The position numbers were made by a program, and so were the translations under genes. Positions 37,320 to 46,235 of a stretch of DNA of 64,000 nt are shown here, one piece after another. Numbering within the stretch: position 1 is the first letter of the stretch; each line of letters starts with the position of its first letter. The stretch lies in assembly GCA_019695335.1 (NCBI GenBank), contig JAIBAF010000005.1:27921-91920 (forward strand), given 5' to 3'. Source of the DNA: a bacterium (GTDB taxonomy: Bacteria > CLD3 > SB21). The notes under the pieces were generated by a model that worked only from the letters and a program-made list of their open reading frames with translations, did no database searches and was not told the origin of the DNA.

Positions 37320-38276
37320 ATGCGAATTTTGGTAACTGGAGGCGCTGGTTTTATTGGCTCACATCTATGCGAAGCTTTGCTCAAAGAGAGTCATCAAATT
37401 ACTTGTTTAGATAATTTTGACGATTTTTATGATCCTTCCATTAAACAGCTTAATATTCAGAACTGCCTTCATTATTCTACTTTTGAATTGGTCAAGATAG
37501 ATATTCTTGATTCTGCCGCCCTTGAGCATCTTTTTTCTCTAAAATCTTTTGATATGGTCATTCACCTTGCTGCAAAAGCGGGAGTCAGGCCATCGATTGC
37601 TAATCCGCAAATTTATCAAAAGGTCAATATTGAAGGAACGACCAATTTGCTCGAAGCCATACGGAAGCATTCGATAAAAAAGCTTATCTTGGCCTCATCG
37701 TCCTCGGTCTATGGTAATAATAAAAAAATTCCATATTCAGAAACTGATAACGTTGACAATGCCATTTCTCCTTATGCGGCCACTAAAAAGGCATGCGAGA
37801 TCCTGGCGTATACCTATCATCATCTTTTCCAGATAGAAACATTTTGTTTGCGTTTTTTTACAGTATACGGACCACGCCAAAGACCGGAGATGGCGATTCA
37901 TTATTTTACCAGAAATATTGATAAAGGTGAACCTATTAATGTTTTTGGCGACGGGAAGACTTATCGGGACTATACATACATTGATGATATCATTCAGGGG
38001 ATTTTAGGTTGTGTTTACAATTTGCGTGGCTATGAAATTATAAATTTGGGAGAATCTGAAACGACATCACTTATTGATTTAGTTTCCTTCATTGAGTTGG
38101 CCATAGAAAAAAAAGCGAAAATCAATTGGCTTCCTATGCAGGCTGGCGATGTAGAAAAAACGTTTGCAGATATTAGAAAAGCCGAAAGTTTGATATCATA
38201 TTCTCCAGGCACATCTATTAAAATCGGAATTCAAAATTTTATTGAATGGTACAAACAACGGAATGCAAACTGGTGA
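37320..38276 (+). CDS. NAD-dependent nucleotide-sugar epimerase (UDP-glucuronate 4-epimerase-like)
   Basis: 318 residues, an extended short-chain dehydrogenase. The NAD-binding motif is GGAGFIGSH (7-15). LDNFDDFYDPSIK resembles the DNFNDYYDP-type segment of UDP-glucuronate epimerases. The catalytic triad is seen as S in ASSSSVYG (about 127-129) and Y152/K156 in SPYAATKKA. FFTVYGPRQRPEMAIHYF and GDGKTYRDYTYIDDI are typical of that subgroup. It should supply an acidic or neutral hexose donor for the polysaccharide. The start is 3 bp after the wzc stop, and the 3' end overlaps the flippase gene. GalE or dTDP-glucose dehydratase would be alternatives, but the DFYDP and RQRPEMA patterns argue for the glucuronate type. 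Confidence 0.88.
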   Translation: MRILVTGGAGFIGSHLCEALLKESHQITCLDNFDDFYDPSIKQLNIQNCLHYSTFELVKIDILDSAALEHLFSLKSFDMVIHLAAKAGVRPSIANPQIYQKVNIEGTTNLLEAIRKHSIKKLILASSSSVYGNNKKIPYSETDNVDNAISPYAATKKACEILAYTYHHLFQIETFCLRFFTVYGPRQRPEMAIHYFTRNIDKGEPINVFGDGKTYRDYTYIDDIIQGILGCVYNLRGYEIINLGESETTSLIDLVSFIELAIEKKAKINWLPMQAGDVEKTFADIRKAESLISYSPGTSIKIGIQNFIEWYKQRNANW

Positions 38277-39826
38277 AGGAATCCAATCAACAGCATATTT
38301 CTAAATTAGCCCAAAACTCTATCTGGGCCGGAGCCGGTGGTTATTTAAATTTTTTTTTCCTCCCACTCTCAAGTTTGCTCACTACCCGAATGTTGGGTGC
38401 GCAAGACTACGGAATTTATAGCCTTGTCCAAGGATGGATCAATATTCTAGCGGGTCTTTGTACCGTGGGCATCGTGGGAGCCAATTTACGACTCATCCCA
38501 ATTTATTTTGGACGGACGGAAAATAACAAAATTAAAGGATCGATATTACTTACCTTAACTACAGTTTCTTTAATTAGTCTTATCGCAGTCATCAGTATCA
38601 ATCTGTTTCCAGAGGCAATTGCTAATCTTATTGGTCGAAAAAATGAAGAAAATCTAAAATTAGATACTGTAATAATTGCTGCGTTTCAATTTTATGCAGT
38701 CAGTATTTTGTTGACCAATATTTATCAAACATTTAATTCCTCATTAAACGGACTTCAACTTATTAAATACAGAGTTATTGGCACTGATATAGCTGGTCCG
38801 CTTATTAAACTAGTCTCATTGGCTCTTTTTTTGTTTTTTGGTTTTGAAGTAATGGGCGCATTAAGCGCTAATCTTTTACAGGATTTAACAATTTGCCTAC
38901 TTAGTTTATTTTTTTTAATAAAAAAAAATCCATGGCTGCGTGATTTTTCAGAAAAGCCTCATATCGAGTATTCGAAAATTTCAAAATTCTCCGGCGCGCT
39001 TTTTTTAGATTCAATACTTAACAAATATACTTTTCAATTGGATGTTGTTCTGTTGGGTTATTTTGGTTTTTTACCGGTTTTAGGCTTGTACAGCGTTGCC
39101 CAAAATTTACTACGTTTAGTGTACATGCCGAGTTATTCTATTATACAAATTTTTGGACCCATGTGCGGTCAATTATACTCTCAAAATAAAATGCAGGAAT
39201 TGGCGAGCCTTTACAAAGTCGCAACAAAATGGACTATAACCATGAGTATTCCTATATGTGCTTTCATAATTTATTTTGCACAATCAATTTTAAGTTTATT
39301 CGGCCGTGAATTTTCTGGCGGCGTAACCGTGGCGATAATAATCGGCGCAGGCAACTTAATTGCAGACTATTTGGGGATGGCAGGTACTTTAATCCTTGCA
39401 ACAGGCCGCGCTTATCTTAATTTTATGAATTCAATTATTGTTGCTGTTATCAATATTGCTCTTTATTACTTTTTTATTCCAAAATATGGAATTATCGGTG
39501 CTGCAATTGCTCATTCATTCAGTGTTTTACTGATCAATATCATCAGAGTTTCTCAAGTTTGGATTTTATACCAAATCGCTCCTTTCTCAAGAAACCAAAC
39601 CAAACCTCTTGTTGCATGCTTGGGAGCACTTATAACTGTAATAATCATTGATTCGTTCTATTTACACGATTACAGCTTTTTTAGTGTTTTAATTTTTCTC
39701 GCAATAATGGGAATGGTGTATGGTTGCATGTATATTTTAATACTCCGCTTTTTAGGCTTTGACAGCGCTGATCAATTAATTATCGACAAGCTCAAAGCTA
39801 AATTTTTTAAATTAAAAAAACGATGA
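38273..39826 (+). CDS. Polysaccharide flippase (Wzx-type, MVF superfamily)
   Basis: About 517 residues. GTG 38273 overlaps the preceding TGA as GTGA and has GGAA about 9 nt upstream; an in-frame ATG at 38246 is the alternative, adding nine residues. The protein has 12-14 hydrophobic helices. The N-terminal part SIWAGAGGYLNFFFLPLSSLLTTRMLGAQDYGIYSLVQGW is split across TM1-2 and matches polysaccharide biosynthesis flippases, and conserved GQLYSQNKMQELASLYKVATKW occurs midway. It moves the lipid-linked repeat unit across the inner membrane. The DNA is noticeably AT-rich here. It overlaps the next gene by ATGA, indicating translational coupling. Confidence 0.9.
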   Translation: MKESNQQHISKLAQNSIWAGAGGYLNFFFLPLSSLLTTRMLGAQDYGIYSLVQGWINILAGLCTVGIVGANLRLIPIYFGRTENNKIKGSILLTLTTVSLISLIAVISINLFPEAIANLIGRKNEENLKLDTVIIAAFQFYAVSILLTNIYQTFNSSLNGLQLIKYRVIGTDIAGPLIKLVSLALFLFFGFEVMGALSANLLQDLTICLLSLFFLIKKNPWLRDFSEKPHIEYSKISKFSGALFLDSILNKYTFQLDVVLLGYFGFLPVLGLYSVAQNLLRLVYMPSYSIIQIFGPMCGQLYSQNKMQELASLYKVATKWTITMSIPICAFIIYFAQSILSLFGREFSGGVTVAIIIGAGNLIADYLGMAGTLILATGRAYLNFMNSIIVAVINIALYYFFIPKYGIIGAAIAHSFSVLLINIIRVSQVWILYQIAPFSRNQTKPLVACLGALITVIIIDSFYLHDYSFFSVLIFLAIMGMVYGCMYILILRFLGFDSADQLIIDKLKAKFFKLKKR

Positions 39827-41025
39827 CAATCCCAATTCCATTAATAAACGGTTTTCTAAAAAATAAGCTGTACAAGGTCGATCACGCTAGGTTAGTAATG
39901 TCGGATTATTTCAATAGGCACCAAATAGAACTGTCAGACGACATTCATGTTAATGCGGGTGCTCAATGGTTGTTTCGTGCTCAAAAAAAAGCTCCTGATG
40001 GCGGACTTTCGCGTGGATATTATTTTTCAAATGGTTGGCGTTATTCCCATGTTGGATGTGCGGGCGACGCAGCTGAGACACTATTCAATATGGATAATCG
40101 CCATAATGTGTATTATTCCACTGCAATTAAGGTTTCTGATTGGCTGGTTCGGAATCAATTATCTTCCGGAGCTTTTCACAAAAATTATGTGTATGAATCT
40201 GAGCCGCGCGTCATTAATACAGCCTTGGCGATTTTTGGCTTAAATGCTGCTTTTAAGCATACTAATGATGAAAAATATTTAATTTCTGCTAAAAAAGCCG
40301 GTGACTGGCTGGTAAATGTTCAGGAGCCTGACGGTTCTTGGCGGAAATTTAATTTTATCTACAAATCAGATATTTTTACTTATCATACTAAAACGGCATA
40401 TTCATTATTCAGGATATTTCAAATAAGCGGCGAAGAAAAATATTTACAATCGTGTATCAAGAATATTGAATGGAGCCTTCAATACCAATTGGCCAATGGC
40501 TATTTTCTGAACGCATCGATGAATGGTGATCGTGATCCTCACACGCATTTAATTGCCTATGTTCTTCGGGGGTTGGTGGAAGTTGGAATTGTTCTCAATA
40601 ATTTGAAATACGTTCATGCCGTTGAAGCGGCCGTTTCAGGGATGATGAAAATATTTTATTCGTTAAAATTTTTACCAGCTACTTTAAACTCAAGCTGGGG
40701 TAATTTTAATAACTATTTCAATAAATTTGTACAGTCTTCTTGCCTGTGTGGCGATGCGGAGATTGCAATCGTGGCGTTACGCCTTTATGAATTCTCTAAA
40801 AGAGAACAATATTATTTTTTTGCCCGTGATCTTATTCGCGGGCTCAAGCGTATGCATGACACAACCCATCCTAATCTAGACATCCGCGGAGGCTTAAAAG
40901 GAAGTAGTAAAATTTATGATGTTTTTTACGAGCAATTTGCCTATCCGAATTGGGGTGTCAAATTTTTCATTGACGCGTTGTTACTAAAAAAAAGAATTGA
41001 AATGGAGAGGTTGCCGATAGAATGA
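39823..41025 (+). CDS. Alpha/alpha-toroid protein of unknown function in the polysaccharide locus
   Basis: 400 residues, no signal peptide or membrane helix. Helical hairpins repeat along the chain in the manner of (alpha/alpha)6 toroids: GAQWLFRAQKKAPDGGLSRG, VSDWLVRNQLSSGAFHK, AGDWLVNVQEPDGSWRK, IEWSLQYQLANGYFLN. This is the pattern found in terpene-cyclase-like folds, polysaccharide lyases/hydrolases and unsaturated glucuronyl hydrolases. Two short GDA-E motifs preceded by Cys stand at symmetrical positions (C79-A-G-D-A-A-E85 and C309-G-D-A-E313), with WRYSH just before the first. I do not recognise the family and assign no activity. Start and stop overlap neighbours by ATGA on both sides (39823-39826, 41022-41025), so it is made with the flippase and acyltransferase and probably acts on the lipid-linked glycan in the cytoplasm. 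Confidence 0.6.
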   Translation: MTIPIPLINGFLKNKLYKVDHARLVMSDYFNRHQIELSDDIHVNAGAQWLFRAQKKAPDGGLSRGYYFSNGWRYSHVGCAGDAAETLFNMDNRHNVYYSTAIKVSDWLVRNQLSSGAFHKNYVYESEPRVINTALAIFGLNAAFKHTNDEKYLISAKKAGDWLVNVQEPDGSWRKFNFIYKSDIFTYHTKTAYSLFRIFQISGEEKYLQSCIKNIEWSLQYQLANGYFLNASMNGDRDPHTHLIAYVLRGLVEVGIVLNNLKYVHAVEAAVSGMMKIFYSLKFLPATLNSSWGNFNNYFNKFVQSSCLCGDAEIAIVALRLYEFSKREQYYFFARDLIRGLKRMHDTTHPNLDIRGGLKGSSKIYDVFYEQFAYPNWGVKFFIDALLLKKRIEMERLPIE

Positions 41026-42116
41026 AAGTAGTATGCCACACACGATTTGAAGATATCATCGGTCTCGACTTGTTTTGGAAATCGGCGATCTCAGAAATAC
41101 AAAGCGATTTATACGTTCATTATAATTTTTTTTGGATAAAAAATTGGATCGAGACTGTTTATTCTCAGGATTTGAAAAACCAATATCAATTTAAAATTCT
41201 GGTTGCTTATGAAGGTGATTCTATCATAGGCGTTTTACCGTTGATGCTTGAAGTTCGAATGCGTAAAAAAATATTTCCATATCGCTACATGGTTTTTATT
41301 GGCCACGGCATGGTTGATTACGCTGATTTTGTGATTCCGCATCATTGCCCATATGAAACCAGATTAAGAATAATTGATTCGTTTTTAAAGTATTTGTTTA
41401 AACATCATTACGGGTGGGAAGAAATTAGGTTTGATCTTATTCCTGAATCTTCCCTTAACCTGCCAATTTTGACAAACCTTCTTAATTCTAAAGCTTCGAT
41501 GACTCTCACTCAAACTTTGAATTTGTTCATTGAAACTAAGGGTAATTGGCAGGACTTTATAGCTACCAAAGGTAAAGATATAACCTCGGATGTGAATAGA
41601 CGTATCAACAAGTTGAGAAGATCAGGTAGCTTTGAATTTAGATTTAATGAAGCTATTTCATTTGAAAGTTTTTTTGACGAGATCAAACGAATTCATATTA
41701 AACGTCAAGACATGTTAAAACGAAATAGTTTTTATCAGGAAACTGGGACGCAAAATTTTGTATTTAACACCATGTTGTGGACTAAAAAAGAAAATATACT
41801 AGATTATTGTGCATTATTGCTTAATGACAAAATAATTGCATACATGTTCGGATTTCGGATCAATGCAGTCCGATATTCATGGAATGTAGGTTTTGATCCT
41901 GATTTTGCAGAATTATCACCTGGAAAAATTTTACTTTTTATGTGGATCAAAGAAGCATTTGAAAATCCTGAAGTCAACGAATTCAATTTTATGAGGGGGG
42001 ATGCAGATTTTAAACGAAAATGGACTGAAAAAAACCGTTTAACCTATAAGCTAAGATTTAAAAGTAACAATATGTATCAAAAATTAATAAGTTCATTTCA
42101 TGGATCCAGATCTTGA
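41022..42116 (+). CDS. FemAB/CelD-like GNAT acyltransferase
   Basis: 364 residues. The N-terminal half (YNFFWIKNWIETVYS, GDSIIGVLPLMLEVRMRKK, GHGMVDYADFVIP) and the C-terminal acetyltransferase_6-type half (KIIAYMFGFRINAVRYSWNVGFDPDFAELSPGKIL in parts, then FNFMRGDADFKRKW) are characteristic of CelD/BcsL/FemAB-like proteins. These attach acyl or aminoacyl groups to sugars. In exosortase-linked polysaccharide clusters a FemAB-like member is a constant component. Here it overlaps its upstream neighbour by ATGA and the downstream methyltransferase by 17 nt. Acyl donor and acceptor are not predictable. Confidence 0.82.
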   Translation: MKVVCHTRFEDIIGLDLFWKSAISEIQSDLYVHYNFFWIKNWIETVYSQDLKNQYQFKILVAYEGDSIIGVLPLMLEVRMRKKIFPYRYMVFIGHGMVDYADFVIPHHCPYETRLRIIDSFLKYLFKHHYGWEEIRFDLIPESSLNLPILTNLLNSKASMTLTQTLNLFIETKGNWQDFIATKGKDITSDVNRRINKLRRSGSFEFRFNEAISFESFFDEIKRIHIKRQDMLKRNSFYQETGTQNFVFNTMLWTKKENILDYCALLLNDKIIAYMFGFRINAVRYSWNVGFDPDFAELSPGKILLFMWIKEAFENPEVNEFNFMRGDADFKRKWTEKNRLTYKLRFKSNNMYQKLISSFHGSRS

Positions 42117-42846
42117 TCAAATTCGTGAAATAGCCTTGAGAGACGAACAAGCTGTTTCGTATGAAGATTCCTTTAAAAGGACCCGAGGTTCAGTAGGCTA
42201 TAAAGCGCAGATTGCTGCTATTATTTCATTTTTATCACCGCGAAAAAGTGAAGCTATCATCGATGCCGGCTGTGGCACAGGCATTTATACTCTTGCTTTA
42301 GCCCAGCATGTCAAGAAATTGATATCGGTAGATTTCTCTGGACGAAGCATCGATATTTTAAATCAAGAATTAACAAAGAAACAAATTACCAATGTAGCTA
42401 CAATTGTTTCAGATCTGAGTAGTGTGGAATTTGGAAATGAATTATTCGATAAAGCTATTTCAATTGAAGTATTGCAGCATATCCCGTCGCGGGAAAAGAA
42501 AATTCAAGTGTTAAAAAATATCTGTAAAGCGTTGAAACCAGGCGGGCAACTGGTTATATGCGTTTATCGATATGGCGGTTGGATTTCGCCGCCTCAACCG
42601 CAAGAAGAATTTAATCATAAAGGAACGGGTTTGTATCGATTTGCTTTTACTGAAACAGATTGTAGAGAATTGCTTGAGGAATCAGGTTACCAAATCGTAA
42701 AAAAAAGAGGGCTATTCAATCTTCCTAAAAGAATTCGAAAACGACTACCCGATCAATTATGGTGGCTTGAGTTTCTAAGCACGAAATTTTTGTGGTCTGC
42801 AAAGACGGGAGCGTATCTTTTAATTGCTGCAAAAAAAATTAAATAA
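42100..42846 (+). CDS. Class I SAM-dependent methyltransferase
   Basis: 248 residues. Motif I DAGCGTG is at 55-61 (preceded by EAIID), motif II-like LISVDFSG contains the acidic ribose contact, and FDKAISIEVLQHIPSREKK and KPGGQLVICVYRYGG correspond to post-I and the C-terminal strands. This is the Methyltransf_11/25 architecture. It has no N-terminal acceptor domain, so the substrate (sugar or lipid-linked intermediate) cannot be named. Its start lies inside the end of the acyltransferase gene and its end overlaps the following membrane gene, so it is part of the coupled polysaccharide operon. Confidence 0.88.
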   Translation: MDPDLDQIREIALRDEQAVSYEDSFKRTRGSVGYKAQIAAIISFLSPRKSEAIIDAGCGTGIYTLALAQHVKKLISVDFSGRSIDILNQELTKKQITNVATIVSDLSSVEFGNELFDKAISIEVLQHIPSREKKIQVLKNICKALKPGGQLVICVYRYGGWISPPQPQEEFNHKGTGLYRFAFTETDCRELLEESGYQIVKKRGLFNLPKRIRKRLPDQLWWLEFLSTKFLWSAKTGAYLLIAAKKIK

Positions 42847-44029
42847 AAGCGCCATTGTTTTTTTGGCATTTCAGGCAATCGTGGTTGCGCTGTTGTTGCT
42901 TATCCAAAAGCCTAATTCCAAAGATCCATACGAATATTCACAAATTGCAGTGAGTTTATTTAGAGGTGAAGGTATTCAGTATCGCTATGTTGCTGATGTC
43001 ATCCTTCCTCCCGGATTTCCATTCTTAATTGGCGGTTTTAATTGGATTGTTTCCAACCCTGAAATGAACGGCAAAATCGTATGCGTCTTTTCTTTTTTTC
43101 TTAGTGTTGTTCTTTTTTTTCTTATATGTCAGCGTTTTTTTAAAAATGATGTATGGGCATTCGCGTCAGTTGTTATCTACTCAATGAATTCGAATGTATT
43201 AGTCAATGCAACCAACGGTTACAGCGAGTCGTTGTTCACGGCAATATTTCTTTGGATTGTCTTGTTAGTCCTGAAAAACTCTGGTACATCCAATTTATCT
43301 TTGTCGATTAAGTTTGCACTTTTATGGGGATTTTTATACTACATAAGGCCAGAAGGAATTGTCATCGGCGCCATACTTTTCGTTTGGTTTTTTTATCATC
43401 GTCCAATTTTACAACAGTTAATTATTCCAATAATCACTCTGATTCTTATTTTTCCGTATATTTTTTTTCTTAAAGAGAATACGGGTTACTGGCAAGTTTC
43501 AGGAAAAACTTTTGTGAATTTGACCATGGGCGAATTGCAAAGCCCTTATCAATCAGGCATTGAATCCGAAGAACAACGTTATAAAATTATAGCACAGACG
43601 TTGAATAATCCCACTTTATCAAAAGGGATTGTAGAGTATATGAAGGAAAGTTCGCAAGACTTGATAGCGAGATTACCTCACAATTTTAAGCGATTGTTTG
43701 AAGTGTACTGGAATTCTTTTTCTCTACTCGGGTTGCTGTGTTTCGGGATCGGATTTTTCAATTTTACCTTAAAAGAAAATATTTTTACAGTGAGTTTACT
43801 GTTTCCAGTATTGATCTACGTACTTTTTTTTGTTTTGTACAGAACAATTGCAATATATCATTGGATATGGGTTATTTATATTGTTAATGGAGTGATTGCA
43901 ATTGGCCATGGATTAAAAAAGAAATTTCCAGAAAAAAACTCGACATGGCCAATTGCCGTACTTCTGATTGCACTGTCAGTTTATCAATTCAGGAGTGTTT
44001 TAAAAATCTTTTGGGATCAAGTGTCATGA
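42824..44029 (+). CDS. Membrane GT-C-type glycosyltransferase (GT39/ArnT-like)
   Basis: About 401 residues with roughly ten membrane helices. The first helix (AIVFLAFQAIVVALLLLI) is followed by NSKDPYEYSQIAVSLFRGEG, an acidic first external loop typical of GT-C transferases, and VILPPGFPFLIGGF, which corresponds to the (Y)PPG/P-type motif of Pmt/ArnT relatives. These use polyprenyl-phosphate sugars on the outer face of the inner membrane. The start is uncertain: TTG 42824 overlaps the upstream gene by 23 nt and has no strong ribosome binding site. It could act as a glycan-modifying transferase or stand in for the missing Wzy polymerase (inference). It overlaps the deacetylase by ATGA. Confidence 0.72.
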   Translation: MLQKKLNKSAIVFLAFQAIVVALLLLIQKPNSKDPYEYSQIAVSLFRGEGIQYRYVADVILPPGFPFLIGGFNWIVSNPEMNGKIVCVFSFFLSVVLFFLICQRFFKNDVWAFASVVIYSMNSNVLVNATNGYSESLFTAIFLWIVLLVLKNSGTSNLSLSIKFALLWGFLYYIRPEGIVIGAILFVWFFYHRPILQQLIIPIITLILIFPYIFFLKENTGYWQVSGKTFVNLTMGELQSPYQSGIESEEQRYKIIAQTLNNPTLSKGIVEYMKESSQDLIARLPHNFKRLFEVYWNSFSLLGLLCFGIGFFNFTLKENIFTVSLLFPVLIYVLFFVLYRTIAIYHWIWVIYIVNGVIAIGHGLKKKFPEKNSTWPIAVLLIALSVYQFRSVLKIFWDQVS

Positions 44030-45015
44030 AACAAAAATATTTTCTAATCACCATTGACACCGAATGTGATAAATCCAGCGATTGGTCCGTACGCTATCCC
44101 TTTACTTTCAGAAACATCACTCACGGAGTCGTTGATGTTCTTCAACCGCTATTTAACAGATTTGGCGTTAAACCAACGTATTTATTGAGCCCGGAGATAA
44201 TTGCCAACGATGAACCTGCATCTATATTTAAAAAATTACAAGGTGATTTTGAGTTAGGCACGCATTTACATGGCGAATATATTGAACCGTTTTCCAACTT
44301 TACGACAAAATCGACCGATGAATTTCAGGCCGATTACACCAGAGAAATAGAATTTGCTAAAATAGAAAACCTAACACTGCTTTTTGAAAAAAATTTTGGA
44401 TATCGTCCAGATTCATTCAGAGCCGGGCGCTTCGGGATGGGTAATAATACTCTTGCTATCTTGGATCAATTAGGATATAAAGTGGATTCAAGTCTTTATC
44501 CTTTTTCGATTAATAAAACAATTCAATTTACGCTAAATCGCTACTACTATCCTATCAAACCTTACTATCCATTTGTTAGGAAATTTGAACAAAAGACAAA
44601 ACGGATATTGGAAGTCCCGCTAACTGTCAGTTCAAAATTTTTTCTCAATCTCCCTGCAGCTTTTGGATCAATGATTTCCAATTCTCAGTTCATGACGGGA
44701 GTTGCATATAAGCTATTTGGCAAGGATAAAGTAAAAACTTTCAGTTTAAGACCCAGCTCGCTTTCTGAGAAGAAAATGATTGAAATTATTGACGAATATA
44801 TTGCACATCATTGTGACGGTGAAAATGTTTTTATAAACATGATGTTTCATAGTAATGAAATAGCTGCTGGCTGCAGTCCTTATGCTCAAACCGACGCTGA
44901 AGTACAAAGGCTCGTCGAACGGATTCAAAAAACAATCGAATATGTACAATCACTCAATGCTCGTTTTATAACACTAAATGAAGTTCCAAAATTTTTCAAG
45001 CAGGTCGAAAAATAA
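44026..45015 (+). CDS. Polysaccharide deacetylase-like protein (WalW-type)
   Basis: 329 residues from ATG 44026, which forms an ATGA overlap with the upstream stop; a GGGA lies about 10 nt before it. The N-terminus KYFLITIDTECDKSSDW holds the catalytic/metal Asp of NodB-type enzymes (D11, with D15), followed by KPTYLLSPEI, FELGTHLHGEYIEPF (metal histidines H80/H82) and FRAGRFGMGNNTLAILDQLGY, in which the RAGR...G...L motif is shared by this subgroup. The C-terminal HSNEIAAGCSPY supplies a late His. It would remove N-acetyl groups from the polysaccharide. Similar deacetylases accompany exosortase-type clusters. No signal peptide is visible, so it may act on cytoplasmic intermediates. Confidence 0.83.
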   Translation: MKQKYFLITIDTECDKSSDWSVRYPFTFRNITHGVVDVLQPLFNRFGVKPTYLLSPEIIANDEPASIFKKLQGDFELGTHLHGEYIEPFSNFTTKSTDEFQADYTREIEFAKIENLTLLFEKNFGYRPDSFRAGRFGMGNNTLAILDQLGYKVDSSLYPFSINKTIQFTLNRYYYPIKPYYPFVRKFEQKTKRILEVPLTVSSKFFLNLPAAFGSMISNSQFMTGVAYKLFGKDKVKTFSLRPSSLSEKKMIEIIDEYIAHHCDGENVFINMMFHSNEIAAGCSPYAQTDAEVQRLVERIQKTIEYVQSLNARFITLNEVPKFFKQVEK

Positions 45016-46232
45016 TGCCTTTAAAAGTACTTCACATTACCAGCAACGGCAATATCGGTGGCCGCGAGAAAATGTTATTTCAATTAGTAAATTTGGAAAA
45101 TAAAGATGACGCTATTGAGCCGGCGGTCTTTTTTAAATATCCGGAAGGGCCGTTTTGTAGCAAGATCAGTGCGCTAGGAGTTGATGTAAAAAGTGACGTC
45201 TCATTCCGGATAGCCAGCAACATTATTCGCAGCTTTGAAACATACGATATTTTGGTTTTTCATTTTGTGGATTGGTTTTTATTTTTGTGCGCTGTCTTAT
45301 CGGGCAGGCCGATTTTATATCGATTGTCAGGTGTTTATTTGCTGACCACGAAAAAATATCGGGATGTATTCAAGATTTTTATACAAGCGTTGTCCAAGAA
45401 AATTCGCCGCAAAAATAGTGAGAAAATTGCATCGCAAGGACTTTCTCAAAATAAGACGATGCCAAACTCAAGATCGGTTTATCGTATTATTAAACGTTAT
45501 TACTTTAGTATGTTCTTACGTTATTTTTGTGATAAGGTCGTGGTCAATAGCCGGTATACAGCATCTTCGGCTAATCGATATTATGGTGTTCCATTTTCCA
45601 AAATTAAAGTGATTTACAATGGTGTTGATATTCTTCCCAAGAAACATGAGCACTCATTATTTCGCCGTGAATTTAAATTTAGAGATAATGACTTTTTAAT
45701 TGGGACGGTGTGTCGATTCGATTTACGAAAGAGAATCGACAGATTGCTGGAAGGATTTCTTTCACTGCAACAAGATGATCAATTTAAAATGATTATAGTT
45801 GGAGGTGGAGATCAAAATCTCGAAAATAAATTCAAACAATTTGTTCGTGATCATGGCATAGCCGATAGAGTTTTTTTTACAGGTTTTCGTGAAGATGTCG
45901 ATCAAATCGTATCGGCACTTGATCTTTTTGTGCTTCCATCGGACAATGAAGCATTTGGCGTTGCGGTCATTGAAGCGATGTTTTTAGAGAAGCCGGTTAT
46001 TGTTTTCAATGATAGCGGTGGACCCGTAGAGATCATTGGCAGTGATCATGAGATTGGGTTTATTATTGATCATCCTGATGAAATTGCTCAAATTGCGATG
46101 CGCCTACGCCAAAATCCCCAATTTGGAAAACACATTGGCAATCGCGCCGCTAAAATTGTCACTGAAAAATTTTCAATCAGTCGGTTTCAACAAGAATTTA
46201 AAAAAATATATTTGAATTATTGGAATGATTAA
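45015..46232 (+). CDS. Family 4 glycosyltransferase
   Basis: 405 residues, GT-B fold. The N-terminal domain begins LKVLHITSNGNIGGREKML, with the GG loop that binds the acceptor side. The C-terminal domain shows FLIGTVCRFDLRKRIDRLL, FKMIIVGGGDQ, VFFTGFREDVDQI and DNEAFGVAVIEAMFLEKP, the E-x7-E motif of retaining GT4 enzymes. It adds one sugar from a nucleotide donor to the growing repeat unit. The start overlaps the previous stop as TAATG. The following asparagine-synthase gene begins 3 bp after its stop. Confidence 0.9.
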   Translation: MPLKVLHITSNGNIGGREKMLFQLVNLENKDDAIEPAVFFKYPEGPFCSKISALGVDVKSDVSFRIASNIIRSFETYDILVFHFVDWFLFLCAVLSGRPILYRLSGVYLLTTKKYRDVFKIFIQALSKKIRRKNSEKIASQGLSQNKTMPNSRSVYRIIKRYYFSMFLRYFCDKVVVNSRYTASSANRYYGVPFSKIKVIYNGVDILPKKHEHSLFRREFKFRDNDFLIGTVCRFDLRKRIDRLLEGFLSLQQDDQFKMIIVGGGDQNLENKFKQFVRDHGIADRVFFTGFREDVDQIVSALDLFVLPSDNEAFGVAVIEAMFLEKPVIVFNDSGGPVEIIGSDHEIGFIIDHPDEIAQIAMRLRQNPQFGKHIGNRAAKIVTEKFSISRFQQEFKKIYLNYWND

Positions 46233-46235
46233 CCT

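Noticed and set aside
42824..44029. Calling the membrane protein a Wzy polymerase
   Set aside because: The KDPYEYSQ loop and PPGFPF motif fit GT-C/ArnT-type transferases better than the large-loop layout of Wzy; kept only as a possible substitute.
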